DNA of 64,000 bases from Planococcus glaciei (GCF_900099655.1 NZ_FNDC01000001.1:558001-622000); one strand, 5' to 3'; counted from the stretch's first letter, positions 1 through 8,420 are shown. Notes: generated by a model not told the origin, from the letters alone. Numbers and translations: made by a program.

Positions 1-714
1 CACGCAAGCTATGACACGCTCTTTGCGCTGTGCCTTACCTGTGGTGCAGCCAGCCTGGCCCTTTCCTTTCTTGTTACCGTGCCGCCCGTTGAAGCTCTGC
101 CTGCTAAAGATGAAATAAAAGGATTCAAACTGTCTCATTTCGTGGAACCGAAAGCGGTTCCCATTACGATGATCATCTTCATCGCCGCTTTCTGCTACGC
201 GAGCGTTTTGTCGTTCATCAGCTTCTATGCCGTCGAACGCGGGCTGGTGGAAGCTGCGAGCTTTTTCTTCATCGTTTATTCCATCGCCATTCTTTTCTCA
301 AGGCCCTTCACCGGCCGGCTTATGGATGCCAAAGGCGCAAATTACGTCATGTATCCGGCATTCTTCATTTTCGCGGCGGGGCTTTTGCTGCTAAGCACCG
401 CAGAAACGACTTTCCCGTTTTTGCTTTCCGGTTTCTTGATCGGCCTTGGCTTTGGCAATATGCAGTCTACCAGCCAAGCCGTCGCCATCAAACTGACGCC
501 TCCGCACCGAATGGGACTGGCAACGTCGACTTTCTTCATCTTTATGGATGCCGGCCTTGGATTTGGCCCGTATCTTCTTGGCTTTATCATAGCCATGACC
601 GGCTACAGCACCATGTATGCCATTTTAGGCGGAGTGGTCGCTGCAGTTTCCGTTCTTTACTATTTTCTGCACGGCAAAAAAGAACACCAGGCCAACCGGC
701 TTGCTTCGGCTTAA
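1..714 (+). CDS. MFS transporter, C-terminal part (runs in from the left edge)
   Basis: The reading frame is open from base 1, so the real start lies outside the window; the ATG at base 79 is internal. About 237 residues remain. They contain roughly six hydrophobic segments after a charged central loop (KDEIKGFK), which fits the second half of a 12-segment major facilitator. The stretch SRPFTGRLMDAKG after a helix resembles the conserved loop between helices 8 and 9 of MFS drug or sugar exporters. The substrate cannot be told from this half. A strong hairpin terminator follows directly. Confidence 0.85.
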   Translation, partial: HASYDTLFALCLTCGAASLALSFLVTVPPVEALPAKDEIKGFKLSHFVEPKAVPITMIIFIAAFCYASVLSFISFYAVERGLVEAASFFFIVYSIAILFSRPFTGRLMDAKGANYVMYPAFFIFAAGLLLLSTAETTFPFLLSGFLIGLGFGNMQSTSQAVAIKLTPPHRMGLATSTFFIFMDAGLGFGPYLLGFIIAMTGYSTMYAILGGVVAAVSVLYYFLHGKKEHQANRLASA

Positions 715-723
715 CGCAAAAAA

Positions 724-749
724 GGGCATCCTCCATGCAGAGGATGCCC
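724..749. terminator. bidirectional intrinsic terminator
   Basis: A 10-bp perfect stem (GGGCATCCTC, 724-733, with 740-749) has a 6-nt loop, an A-run on the left and a T-run on the right. It serves both the MFS gene on the plus strand and the cupin gene on the minus strand. Confidence 0.9.
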
Positions 750-764
750 TTTTCATATATGCTT

Positions 765-1181
765 TTATTCTTCTTCCGCTTCCGCAGCGTCCGCTTCGGC
801 TTTTGTCTTGTGGACAGTGCCGGGCTCATGTTCAGGCGGTGCGTAGATGGAGTAGACTTTCAATGGCTTATCGCCTTTATTGGTTACGTTATGGTATTTG
901 CCTGCCGGAATCATGATGGCGTCGTCGTCTTTTGCGTCCTGCTCGAACGTCAAATTGTCTTCGCTGTCGCCCATCTGGACGAATCCGCTTCCGCCTTCGA
1001 TGCGCAGGAACTGGTCGCCTTCATGTTTTTCGAGTCCGATGTCATCGCCCGGTTCGACGCTCATGACCGTTACTTGCAAATTTTCTCCGGTCCAGATGGT
1101 CGTGCGGAAATTTTCGTTTTTCGTTGTCGCTTCTTCGATATTCACCACATAAGGTTCTTTTCCATGATCTTTAAAATCCAT
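765..1181 (-). CDS. cupin-domain protein
   Basis: A 138-residue single-domain protein. The beta-barrel metal motif is visible as GLEKHEGDQFLRIEGGSG (residues about 49-66) and a second strand motif IMIPAGKYHNVTN (about 93-105), giving His and Glu ligands typical of cupins. The C-terminus is an acidic, Ala/Glu-rich tail (KTKAEADAAEAEEE). AGGAGG stands 8 bases before the ATG. Small stand-alone cupins of this kind are common in Bacillales and their substrate is generally unknown. It is probably its own transcription unit, ending at the shared hairpin at 724-749. Confidence 0.8.
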   Translation of the reverse strand: MDFKDHGKEPYVVNIEEATTKNENFRTTIWTGENLQVTVMSVEPGDDIGLEKHEGDQFLRIEGGSGFVQMGDSEDNLTFEQDAKDDDAIMIPAGKYHNVTNKGDKPLKVYSIYAPPEHEPGTVHKTKAEADAAEAEEE

Positions 1182-1261
1182 TCAGAATTCCTCCTTTGAA
1201 TTTAACTAGACATTCCTTCTATACCTTTGAATGTCCCCGTTCAAACAAGGATTCCTTCAGA

Positions 1262-2311
1262 TCAATTGATCAACTGCTTGACCAGTTCTTTATTGCGCTC
1301 TTTAAAAACTTCGTTATGCGATGACACCATGGCCATGCCATAGGCGTCCGGCTGGACAAACTGCTTCGCTTTGTTGACAGCATTTGCCGCATCCTGGAAT
1401 GTCCCGGCGATCAAGTTAAGTTTTCCAGGATGCTGCAGGATGTCGCCTGCTGCGTACAAGCCTGGAACGGAAGATTCACTGTTGGCGTTGCCGGCGATGT
1501 AATAGCCTTCTGCAATTTCAATATCCAATCCGCTTTGCTCCAGCAAGGTTGCATCGCGTTCATAGCCGTGGTTGATGATGACTTCATCAATCGGCAGCAG
1601 CGAAGTGTTGCCCGTTTCCTGGTTTGTCAGTTCAACGAGTTCGATGGCATCGCGGCCGTCAGAAGCGATCAATTTCGTGATTGTGGTATTCAATAAGCAT
1701 TCAGCCGAACTGTTCATCAGCTGCTTCACTTGGGCTTCGTGGCCGGCAAGCTCCTGCTTCCGGTATGTCACATAGACTTTTTCCGCAATCGGTTCCAGTT
1801 CATTGGCCCAATCGACAGCGGAATTGCCTCCGCCCGAAATCAGGACGGTTTTGCCTTTAAAGCGGCCGAGTGACTTCACGGTGTAGTTGAGATTCGACAC
1901 TTCAAAACGTTCTGCGCCTTTGATTTCAAGTTTTTGAGGGTTTAAGATGCCTCCTCCAACAGCGACAATGATTGTTTTGGACAAGTGGCGTTTGCCTGAA
2001 GAACCGGTCAGTTCAAAAAGACCGTCTTCATTCCTGTTAATCGCTTCGATTTTTTCATTTAATACGACTTCCGGATTGAACGTCAGCCCTTGTGCAACCA
2101 GCTGTTCAATGAGCTTAGCACCTTGGATTGGCATCTGGCCGCCGACGTCCCAAATCATTTTTTCCGGATAGACATGGATTTTTCCGCCAAGCTGCGGCTG
2201 GTACTCAATCAGTTTGGTTTTCATTTCTCTTAATCCGCTGTAAAAAGCTGAGTATAGTCCGGCTGGCCCTCCGCCGATGATGGTGACGTCGAAAATATCT
2301 GTTTCGCCCAT
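1262..2311 (-). CDS. ferredoxin/flavodoxin--NADP reductase (YumC/YcgT type)
   Basis: A 349-residue two-dinucleotide-binding flavoprotein. The FAD motif GGGPAGLYSAFYSGLR is at residues 12-27, the NADPH motif SGGGNSAVDWANEL near 159-172, and the second FAD contact GLYAAGDI near 285-292. There is no CxxC redox pair, which separates this thioredoxin-reductase-like family from true TrxB. Length fits the family. The gene diverges from a siderophore transporter and shares its Fur box, so it probably supplies electrons for reductive iron release or ferredoxin reduction in iron-starved cells. YcgT of B. subtilis is likewise in the Fur regulon. The start is supported by AGAGGAG about 10 bases upstream. 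Confidence 0.88.
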   Translation of the reverse strand: MGETDIFDVTIIGGGPAGLYSAFYSGLREMKTKLIEYQPQLGGKIHVYPEKMIWDVGGQMPIQGAKLIEQLVAQGLTFNPEVVLNEKIEAINRNEDGLFELTGSSGKRHLSKTIIVAVGGGILNPQKLEIKGAERFEVSNLNYTVKSLGRFKGKTVLISGGGNSAVDWANELEPIAEKVYVTYRKQELAGHEAQVKQLMNSSAECLLNTTITKLIASDGRDAIELVELTNQETGNTSLLPIDEVIINHGYERDATLLEQSGLDIEIAEGYYIAGNANSESSVPGLYAAGDILQHPGKLNLIAGTFQDAANAVNKAKQFVQPDAYGMAMVSSHNEVFKERNKELVKQLIN

Positions 2312-2341
2312 AAATAATCCACTCCTCTTGTCAATTTTCAG

Positions 2342-2370
2342 TTGACACTGAAAAAATTACGACTTATAGT
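2342..2370 (+). promoter_or_regulatory. SigmaA promoter of the siderophore ABC operon
   Basis: TTGACA at 2342-2347, a 17-base spacer, TATAGT at 2365-2370. Transcription would start near 2377, so the Fur box at 2386-2404 sits just downstream and could act as a roadblock. Confidence 0.75.
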
Positions 2371-2374
2371 ATTG

Positions 2375-2403
2375 ATTGTACTGAAATTGATAATCATTAT
2401 CAA
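2375..2403 (-). promoter_or_regulatory. SigmaA promoter of the ferredoxin-NADP reductase gene
   Basis: On the minus strand TTGATA (2403-2398), a 17-base spacer and TACAAT (2380-2375). The -35 hexamer lies inside the Fur box, so Fur binding would exclude polymerase. Confidence 0.75.
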
Positions 2404-2404
2404 T
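2386..2404. promoter_or_regulatory. Fur box
   Basis: A 9-1-9 perfect palindrome centred on base 2395 contains the exact 15-base Bacillus Fur consensus TGATAATCATTATCA (2388-2402). It lies between the two divergent iron genes and overlaps or abuts both promoters. Confidence 0.92.
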
Positions 2405-2514
2405 GAATTTATTATTAATTTGTTTTGAACGCTTAAAGGAAGTTTTTGTACATAGGAAATTTGCTTCTTTTGGTTTATTTCATCCCAAAGAAGTTGAAGG
2501 AGAGGTTTTGCAGG

Positions 2515-3306
2515 ATGGTCCGTCTTTTAACAGAGGAATTGAATGTCGGCTACGGGGAGCGGCTGATCGTCAAAGATTTGAGCGTTGAAATCCCGGATAA
2601 AAAAATCACTACCATTATCGGATCGAACGGCTGCGGCAAGTCGACTCTGCTAAAAGCGATTACCCGCATCATTTCTCAGCAGTCCGGTTCGGTTGTACTC
2701 GATGGGGGCAACATTGCGAAAGAAAGCACCAAAGCGCTCGCCAAAAAAATGGCGATTCTGCCGCAGACGCCGGAAAGCGCCAATGGTTTGACCGTCGGAG
2801 AACTCGTCTCTTATGGAAGGTTTCCTTATCAGAAAGGCTTCGGCCGCCTGTCCAAAAAAGATTACGATATGATCAACTGGGCGCTGGATGTTACCGGCAC
2901 ACAGTTTTTCAAATACCACCCGGTGGATGCACTGTCCGGCGGCCAACGCCAGCGTGTCTGGATTGCCATGGCTTTGGCACAGGACACGGAAATGATTTTC
3001 CTGGATGAGCCGACCACTTACCTGGACATGGCCCATCAGCTGGAAATCCTGGAATTGCTGGAGAAGCTCAACCGTGAACAAGGGCGCACCATTATCATGG
3101 TGCTCCATGACTTGAACCAGGCCGCCCGCTTCGCTGACCACATCATTGCCATGAAAGACGGCCAGGTCGTGAAAGCCGGTACGTGCGAAGAAGTCATTAC
3201 GCAGCCAGTATTGAAGAAAGTTTTCCGGATCGACGCCGAAATCGGGCTCGATCCGCGCACGCAAAAACCGATGTGCATCACTTATAACTTAATCAAAGGA
3301 GTATGA
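2515..3306 (+). CDS. iron-siderophore ABC transporter ATP-binding protein
   Basis: A FecE/FhuC-family ATPase of 263 residues when started at the ATG at 2515, which has GAAGGAGAGG ending about 9 bases upstream; an upstream ATG at 2446 lacks such a site. Walker A is GSNGCGKST, the signature is LSGGQRQRVWIAMAL, Walker B is MIFLDEPTTYLD, and the switch histidine is in VLHDLNQA. It energises the two permeases encoded downstream (4296-6298). Together with the lipoprotein that follows and the Fur box this forms a complete ferric-siderophore importer, close in organisation to the B. subtilis yfiY-yfiZ-yfhA set but with its own ATPase. Confidence 0.92.
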   Translation: MVRLLTEELNVGYGERLIVKDLSVEIPDKKITTIIGSNGCGKSTLLKAITRIISQQSGSVVLDGGNIAKESTKALAKKMAILPQTPESANGLTVGELVSYGRFPYQKGFGRLSKKDYDMINWALDVTGTQFFKYHPVDALSGGQRQRVWIAMALAQDTEMIFLDEPTTYLDMAHQLEILELLEKLNREQGRTIIMVLHDLNQAARFADHIIAMKDGQVVKAGTCEEVITQPVLKKVFRIDAEIGLDPRTQKPMCITYNLIKGV

Positions 3307-3309
3307 CCC

Positions 3310-4233
3310 ATGAAAAAATACTTGATACCTTTTCTTTTATTAGCCATCCTGCTGCTTGCAGCTTGCGGCAATGAAAAATCGAACGAAGCAGAAGCTGAAA
3401 GCACAGAAGGCAAGTCTGAAACGATTACATACGAATCCGAGAACGGCCCGGTAGAAGTCCCTGCTGATCCGCAGCGCGTCATCGTCCTGTCCACTTATGC
3501 AGGGGATGTCATGGCGCTTGATGTACCGTTAGTGGGCGTAGATGCCTGGTCAAAAAACAACCCTCGTTTTGACAAAGATTTAGCGAATGTAGAAGAAGTG
3601 ACAGAAGACAATTTGGAGAAAATCATCGAATTGGAACCGGATTTGATCGTCGGTCTTTCTACCATCAAAAATATCGACAAACTAAAGGAAATTGCACCGA
3701 CCGTAACGTTTACTTATGGTAAGGTGGATTATCTGACACAGCACCTGGAAATCGGGAAATTGCTGAACAAAGAAAAAGAAGCTCAAGACTGGATCAATGA
3801 CTTCCAAAAACGCGCTCAACAAGCCGGCGATGACATCCGTGCTGAAATCGGCGAAGACGCAACCGTATCCGTCATTGAAAACTTCGACAAACAGCTTTAC
3901 GTCTTCGGCGACAATTGGGGACGCGGAACTGAAATCCTTTACCAGGAAATGAAATTGAAGATGCCGGAAAAAGTAAAAGAAATGGCATTGAAAGATGGAT
4001 ACTATGCCTTGTCTCAAGAAGTGTTGCCTGAGTACATGGGCGACTATGTCATCTTCAGCAAAGACAGCGAACAGGACAATTCATTCCAGGAAACCGATTT
4101 GTATAAAAACACTTCAGCAGTGAAAAACGGCCAAGTGTTTGAAGCCAATGCCAAAGAATTTTACTTTAACGACTCCCTCACATTAGAATATCAACTCGAA
4201 TTCTTTATCGAGAAATTTTTAGGCAAACAATAA
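3310..4233 (+). CDS. iron-siderophore ABC transporter substrate-binding lipoprotein
   Basis: A 307-residue class III (FecB/FepB-like) binding protein. The signal peptide ends in the lipobox LLAAC with the lipidated Cys at residue 19, followed by a Ser/Glu-rich linker. The helical-backbone fold is suggested by the motif DPQRVIVLS near residue 56 and by EIAPTVTF near 128. It starts 3 bases after the ATPase stop, with AAAGGAGTATGACCC giving the ribosome site. The ligand cannot be proved; relatives (YfiY) bind hydroxamate or citrate-based siderophores. A strong hairpin after the gene probably makes it more abundant than the permeases. Confidence 0.9.
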   Translation: MKKYLIPFLLLAILLLAACGNEKSNEAEAESTEGKSETITYESENGPVEVPADPQRVIVLSTYAGDVMALDVPLVGVDAWSKNNPRFDKDLANVEEVTEDNLEKIIELEPDLIVGLSTIKNIDKLKEIAPTVTFTYGKVDYLTQHLEIGKLLNKEKEAQDWINDFQKRAQQAGDDIRAEIGEDATVSVIENFDKQLYVFGDNWGRGTEILYQEMKLKMPEKVKEMALKDGYYALSQEVLPEYMGDYVIFSKDSEQDNSFQETDLYKNTSAVKNGQVFEANAKEFYFNDSLTLEYQLEFFIEKFLGKQ

Positions 4234-4235
4234 GC

Positions 4236-4268
4236 AAAGAGGGATTCTTTTACCAGAATCCCTCTTTT
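4236..4268 (+). terminator. intra-operon terminator/attenuator after the binding-protein gene
   Basis: A 13-bp perfect stem (4236-4248 with 4255-4267), a 6-nt loop and a short T-run stand in the 62-base gap between the binding protein and the first permease. Partial termination here would lower permease expression relative to the lipoprotein. Confidence 0.7.
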
Positions 4269-4295
4269 ATTCTCTTACAGAAAAGATGATGATCG

Positions 4296-5294
4296 ATGTA
4301 CGGCAAAATGCCATTTTTGACGAAATTACTTATAAGCTTTGCAGTATTTGTTTTAATATTTGTTACAGCGATTGTTTTCGGAGCCGCTGATATCTCGTTG
4401 AAAGATGTTTGGCTGGCCTTGTTTTCAAGTACAGCAAGTGACGACATCAACGTTATCCGGGAAATTCGCCTGCCACGGGAAGCTGCCGCTGTTTTGGTTG
4501 GAGCGGCACTTGCCGTTTCCGGCGCGATGATGCAAGGGATGACACGCAATCCATTGGCCGACCCTTCCCTTCTTGGTTTAACGTCCGGCGCCAACGCAGC
4601 ACTCGCTGTGACGCTGGCGTTTATTCCGGGAGCCAATTACTTCTGGATCACCATCGCCTGCTTCATCGGTGCTGCAATCGGCGCCGGCATCGTTTTCGGG
4701 CTCGGCGCCTCGCAGCGGGGCGGGTTCTCGCCTTTTCGCATCGTATTGGCCGGAGCCGCCGTTTCGGCGTTTCTTTCCGCTTTGGCAGAAGGCATCGGCC
4801 TGTACTTCAAAATTTCCAAAGATGTCTCGATGTGGACAGCCGGCGGCCTGATCGGCACGTCCTGGGGCCAGCTGCAGATCGTGATCCCGTTCATCGTCCT
4901 CGGCCTTTTGATTGCGCTCTTTTTATCGCGGCAGCTGACCATCCTGAGCTTGAGCGAAGAAACAGCGGTCGGGCTTGGCCAGCGGACCACTTACATCAAA
5001 GGCGTTCTGTTTGTGGCCATTACGATTCTTGCGGGTGCTGCAGTAGCACTTGCCGGAAACCTCGCCTTTATCGGCTTGATGATTCCGCATATCGTACGGG
5101 CCATTGTCGGCACCGACTACCGCTTCATCATTCCGATGTCAGCAATTGCCGGCGCTATTTTCATGCTGTTTGCAGACTTGCTTGGGCGGATTGTCAATGC
5201 GCCGTTTGAAACGCCGGTCGCAGCCATTGTGGCGTTATTCGGCCTGCCGTTCTTCTTGCTGATTGTCCGGAAAGGAGGGCGTGCATTCGCATGA
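4296..5294 (+). CDS. iron-siderophore ABC transporter permease (FecCD family, first subunit)
   Basis: A 332-residue polytopic protein with about ten hydrophobic segments. The FecCD signatures are clear: REIRLPREAAAVLVGAALAVSGAMMQGMTRNPLADPSLLG (residues about 50-89), and GNLAFIGLMIPHIVR (about 254-268) where the ATPase docks. No strong ribosome site precedes the ATG at 4296; an in-frame ATG at 4308 is the alternative, and a stop at 4290 excludes anything earlier. It overlaps the next permease gene by 4 bases, so the two halves of the channel are translationally coupled. The sequence resembles YfiZ. Confidence 0.9.
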   Translation: MYGKMPFLTKLLISFAVFVLIFVTAIVFGAADISLKDVWLALFSSTASDDINVIREIRLPREAAAVLVGAALAVSGAMMQGMTRNPLADPSLLGLTSGANAALAVTLAFIPGANYFWITIACFIGAAIGAGIVFGLGASQRGGFSPFRIVLAGAAVSAFLSALAEGIGLYFKISKDVSMWTAGGLIGTSWGQLQIVIPFIVLGLLIALFLSRQLTILSLSEETAVGLGQRTTYIKGVLFVAITILAGAAVALAGNLAFIGLMIPHIVRAIVGTDYRFIIPMSAIAGAIFMLFADLLGRIVNAPFETPVAAIVALFGLPFFLLIVRKGGRAFA

Positions 5295-6298
5295 TCCATC
5301 CAACTTTACTGAAAAAACAACGCCTTTATTTCAGCATTCTTCTTGCTTTAATCGCCGCAACCGGAATCCTCAGCATGGGGATGGGTTATTCTCCCCTTTC
5401 CTATGACCGCTTGCTGCCCGCTATTTTGGGCAACGGCACATTTAAAGAAGATTTTATCTTGTTCTCTATTCGTTTGCCGCGCATTCTGATTACTTTGCTC
5501 GCCGGAATGGCCCTCGCCTTGTCGGGAGCCATCCTTCAGGGCGTAACGCGCAATGACCTGGCAGACCCGGGAATTATCGGCATCAATTCAGGTGCCGGCG
5601 TCGCCATTGCGGTGTTTTTCCTGTTTATGCCGATTGAAGCCGGCTCTTTCGTTTATCTATTGCCGCTTGTCGCTTTTGCAGGCGCTTTGGTGACCGCACT
5701 GCTGATTTACGCTTGTTCCTACAACAAAAATGCCGGCCTTCAGCCGGTCCGGCTTGTATTGGTCGGCATCGGCTTTTCGACGGCGTTGTCCGGCGTCATG
5801 ATTATCCTGATTTCCTCTGCGGAACGCGAAAAAGTCGATTTTATCGCCAATTGGCTGGCGGGCAATATTTGGGGCACGGACTGGCCGTTCATTTGGGCAC
5901 TGCTGCCTTGGCTCATCATCCTGCTGCCGTTCACTTTGTACAAAGCGAACCGGCTGAACATCCTGAATCTCAGCGAACCGGTGGCTGTCGGCATCGGGGT
6001 GTCGCTCGAAAAAGAGCGCATCGTGCTGTTGCTGACAGCGGTCGCGCTTGCCGCTTCCGCAGTTTCTGTGACCGGCGGCATCGCGTTTATCGGCTTAATG
6101 GCTCCGCACATCGCGAAGACACTTGTCGGCCCGCGCAACCAGCTGTTTCTGCCGCTTGCTATCTTGATCGGCGGCTGGCTCCTGCTGCTCGCGGATACCG
6201 TCGGGCGAAATTTGCTGGAGCCAAGCGGAGTCCCTGCTGGCATCATGGCAGCACTAATCGGAGCTCCTTATTTTATGTATTTGCTGTTGAGAAAATAG
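5291..6298 (+). CDS. iron-siderophore ABC transporter permease (FecCD family, second subunit)
   Basis: A 335-residue partner of the preceding permease, with FecCD motifs RLPRILITLLAGMALALSGAILQGVTRNDLADPG (about 56-90) and GGIAFIGLMAPHIAK (about 257-271). Its ATG overlaps the upstream TGA (ATGA), and AAAGGAGGG lies inside the upstream gene at the correct distance. The pair should form the heterodimeric membrane channel of the importer. The operon ends at a strong terminator that is shared with the convergent flavin reductase gene. Confidence 0.9.
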   Translation: MIHPTLLKKQRLYFSILLALIAATGILSMGMGYSPLSYDRLLPAILGNGTFKEDFILFSIRLPRILITLLAGMALALSGAILQGVTRNDLADPGIIGINSGAGVAIAVFFLFMPIEAGSFVYLLPLVAFAGALVTALLIYACSYNKNAGLQPVRLVLVGIGFSTALSGVMIILISSAEREKVDFIANWLAGNIWGTDWPFIWALLPWLIILLPFTLYKANRLNILNLSEPVAVGIGVSLEKERIVLLLTAVALAASAVSVTGGIAFIGLMAPHIAKTLVGPRNQLFLPLAILIGGWLLLLADTVGRNLLEPSGVPAGIMAALIGAPYFMYLLLRK

Positions 6299-6299
6299 C

Positions 6300-6341
6300 A
6301 ACAGCCATTGAGAACTTTTCGGTTCTCAATGGCTGTTTTTT
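6300..6341. terminator. bidirectional intrinsic terminator
   Basis: A 16-bp perfect stem (6300-6315 with 6322-6337), a 6-nt loop and a T-run to 6342. It separates the siderophore operon from the convergent flavin reductase gene. Confidence 0.9.
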
Positions 6342-6934
6342 TAATCCGGCCGTTTCATAGAAAAAATTTCGCCAAGCTTGGCATAATTGGTGCCTGCCAG
6401 GCGGCTGACCGGTTTTAAGGTTTCGGGATTGATGCGTCCGTTTTCGTAAATCGATTCGTCAATATGGAAACGGACCACTTTGCCGATCAAAAGCCGGGTG
6501 CCGCTGAGTTCCACTGCCTGCTCCAGCTGGCATTCAAACCGCACTTTCGCCTGCTCGACCGATGGTACTTTCACCACTTCGCTTGGGATAAGCGTCAGCC
6601 CAGTCAAATCGATTTCGCTTTCTTCCGGCGGCAAGGACGCCGCGGTTTTGTTGACTTCGGCGACATTCGATTCATCCACCACGTGAATGACGAATTCTCC
6701 GGCTTCAATGGCGTTCCGTGCGGTGTCTTTCAACACGCCTGCCCTGCTCTGGACAGAAACCGAGAGAAGCGGCGGATCGGATGACACAATATTAAAGTAG
6801 CTGAACGGTGCCGCATTCACAAGGCCATCTGCGGACATGCTGGTGACAAACGCAATCGGGCGCGGAATGACGGTTCCGACCAGCAATTTATAGTTTTCAC
6901 GTTCTGTCTGTTGGGTTGGATCGATTGAAAGCAT
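6341..6934 (-). CDS. flavin reductase-like FMN-binding protein
   Basis: A 197-residue split-barrel flavoprotein of the flavin reductase/DIM6-NTAB family. The FMN site motif is TVIPRPIAFVTSMSADGLVNAAPFSYFN at residues 22-49, followed by PPLLSVSVQSR. Family members reduce flavins or act as small flavin-dependent oxidoreductases; the substrate is unknown here. It lies 18 bases after the ion-channel gene and probably forms a two-gene unit with it. AGGAG precedes the ATG. The stop codon is next to the shared terminator stem. Confidence 0.85.
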   Translation of the reverse strand: MLSIDPTQQTERENYKLLVGTVIPRPIAFVTSMSADGLVNAAPFSYFNIVSSDPPLLSVSVQSRAGVLKDTARNAIEAGEFVIHVVDESNVAEVNKTAASLPPEESEIDLTGLTLIPSEVVKVPSVEQAKVRFECQLEQAVELSGTRLLIGKVVRFHIDESIYENGRINPETLKPVSRLAGTNYAKLGEIFSMKRPD

Positions 6935-6952
6935 GGCAACTCCTCCTGAAAG

Positions 6953-7279
6953 TTAGTTTTTCTCTTTGGAAGTGATTTGCCGCGATAATTTAAGAATCAT
7001 CGTCAGCATGACACCAATTCCGGAAATCATATAAATAATGGTGAAGACTTTACCGAAGTCAGTGGCAGGTTCCAAATTAGCAGACCCAACCGTTGTCAGG
7101 GTCGCTGTACTGAAGTATAGCGCATCAATAACGGAAAACTCTTCAACGGTTGAGTAAAAAATCGTTCCCGACACCAGAATTGCCAGCGTGATAACCAAAA
7201 GCACCTGAAATTCCTTGTCTTTGATCAATTGAATCATTGCTTTCAGCATGCGCCGCAAAGTGAATATAAATGAAATCAT
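6953..7279 (-). CDS. small two-helix ion channel protein (potassium-channel-like)
   Basis: A 108-residue protein with two membrane helices (about 15-40 and 75-98) and a pore loop between them, the architecture of 2TM potassium channels. The pore reads FSTATLTTVGSANLEP, where a canonical potassium filter would be TVGYGD. The Tyr-Gly-Asp part is thus replaced by Ser-Ala-Asn. The amino terminus is short and basic and there is no RCK domain, so gating would be intrinsic. Ion selectivity cannot be assumed. It is followed after 18 bases by the flavin reductase gene. Confidence 0.75.
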   Translation of the reverse strand: MISFIFTLRRMLKAMIQLIKDKEFQVLLVITLAILVSGTIFYSTVEEFSVIDALYFSTATLTTVGSANLEPATDFGKVFTIIYMISGIGVMLTMILKLSRQITSKEKN

Positions 7280-7365
7280 AGATGTGTCCTCTCTGGCTCT
7301 AATCTTGGAGTACTCTGTCTTTCATTATAAATGTTTTCAAGAAGAATATCTTTTTTAACCAAAAA

Positions 7366-7391
7366 GAAGCGCTGCTGTGTAAGCGCGCTTC
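7366..7391 (-). terminator. intrinsic terminator of the EAL gene
   Basis: A 7-bp stem GAAGCGC (7366-7372 with 7385-7391). On the minus strand it is followed by TTTTT (7365-7361), which fits termination of the leftward EAL gene. Confidence 0.65.
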
Positions 7392-7412
7392 CCTTTTGGA
7401 TGTCCATATCTC

Positions 7413-8420
7413 TTACAGCGCAAGAGCCACATCCACTTCCATCGGTGTTGAAGAGGGCTTTCCGAAATAATACCCTTGGAAAAGCTGATAGCCCTGCTGC
7501 TTCAGCCAGTTGAAATCCGTCCGTTCTTCAATCCCTTCAGCCAACGGCACAGAACCGATTTCCAGCGCTTTCCGAAGAAATTGAAGCGCCACTTTCTGCT
7601 TGGCCGAATCAGTTGCGACACCTTGTACATACTGCATATCCAGCTTCATATAATTCGGCTTTAAATCAGACAGCATCTCGATGGTACTGTAGCCTTCCCC
7701 GACATCGTCAAGCGCGTATTCAAAGCCTTTTTCCTTATAGTAGGCCAAAATTGTTTTCAAGTGGTCCAAGTCTTCCACTTTTTCGGTTTCCACCACTTCA
7801 AACACGAGCTGCTCAGGGTTCACGCCCAGTTGATTGGCCAGATGGGTTGTTGAACGCAGACAAAATTCCGGAGAATAAATCGAAGTCGGGATGAAATTGA
7901 TAAACGCTTTCGCTTCTTTTAAGGCCACAGCATATTTGACAGCCGTCATCCGGCAAACCCGGTCCAGGGCATACAGGCGTCCACGGCTTTTAGCTGCAGG
8001 AAAAATCTCCCCCGGATAAATCACCGAGCCGTCTTCGTTTTGAAAACGTGCCAGCATTTCATACGCATAAATTTTCCCATGGGCATCGACGATTGGCTGG
8101 TAATGGCATCGGATGAGTTCTTTTCGAATTACTTCATCAATCCATTGCATGTCCATCACCGTTTCAATGTCGGCAAATGGCTTCCACCGTTCACGGTTGA
8201 CCCGGAACAGCACTTGTTCCGTCTCCATAAAATGATGGCAGAAATCCATGAATTCTTTTGCGCCGGATTCCGGAACAATAAGCCCCTGCTCTTTGGCTTT
8301 AACGGCAATGCCCCGCCGTTTCATATGTTCAACGATTTGCGGCAAAGCTTCTATATTGGTGTTGCCCATTACTTTAATTTCAAATTCCAGCTCCAAAACA
8401 GAGCAATTATTGCATTGCAT
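7413..8420 (-). CDS. EAL-domain protein (probable c-di-GMP phosphodiesterase)
   Basis: A 335-residue protein whose C-terminal two thirds is an EAL domain. Recognisable are YEMLARF (EAL motif read as EML), FINFIPTSIY, FEVVETEKV (metal Glu), YALDDVGEGYS (DDFG motif as DDVG), YMKLDMQYV, LAEGIEE and LFQGYYFGKP. The metal-binding acids are kept, so activity is plausible. The first 80 residues are not a PAS or GGDEF domain; they open with CNNC (residues 3-6), a possible metal or redox site. GGGAGG precedes the ATG. The gene stands alone, with a promoter and a large palindrome upstream. Confidence 0.85.
   Translation of the reverse strand: MQCNNCSVLELEFEIKVMGNTNIEALPQIVEHMKRRGIAVKAKEQGLIVPESGAKEFMDFCHHFMETEQVLFRVNRERWKPFADIETVMDMQWIDEVIRKELIRCHYQPIVDAHGKIYAYEMLARFQNEDGSVIYPGEIFPAAKSRGRLYALDRVCRMTAVKYAVALKEAKAFINFIPTSIYSPEFCLRSTTHLANQLGVNPEQLVFEVVETEKVEDLDHLKTILAYYKEKGFEYALDDVGEGYSTIEMLSDLKPNYMKLDMQYVQGVATDSAKQKVALQFLRKALEIGSVPLAEGIEERTDFNWLKQQGYQLFQGYYFGKPSSTPMEVDVALAL

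Noticed and set aside
1209-1235. 7-bp inverted repeat GACATTC/GAATGTC upstream of the cupin gene
   Set aside because: Short arms with a 13-base centre; no convincing promoter overlap.
5713-6360. Long open frame in another frame inside the second iron permease
   Set aside because: A shadow of the permease gene, which has family motifs and a translational overlap with its partner.
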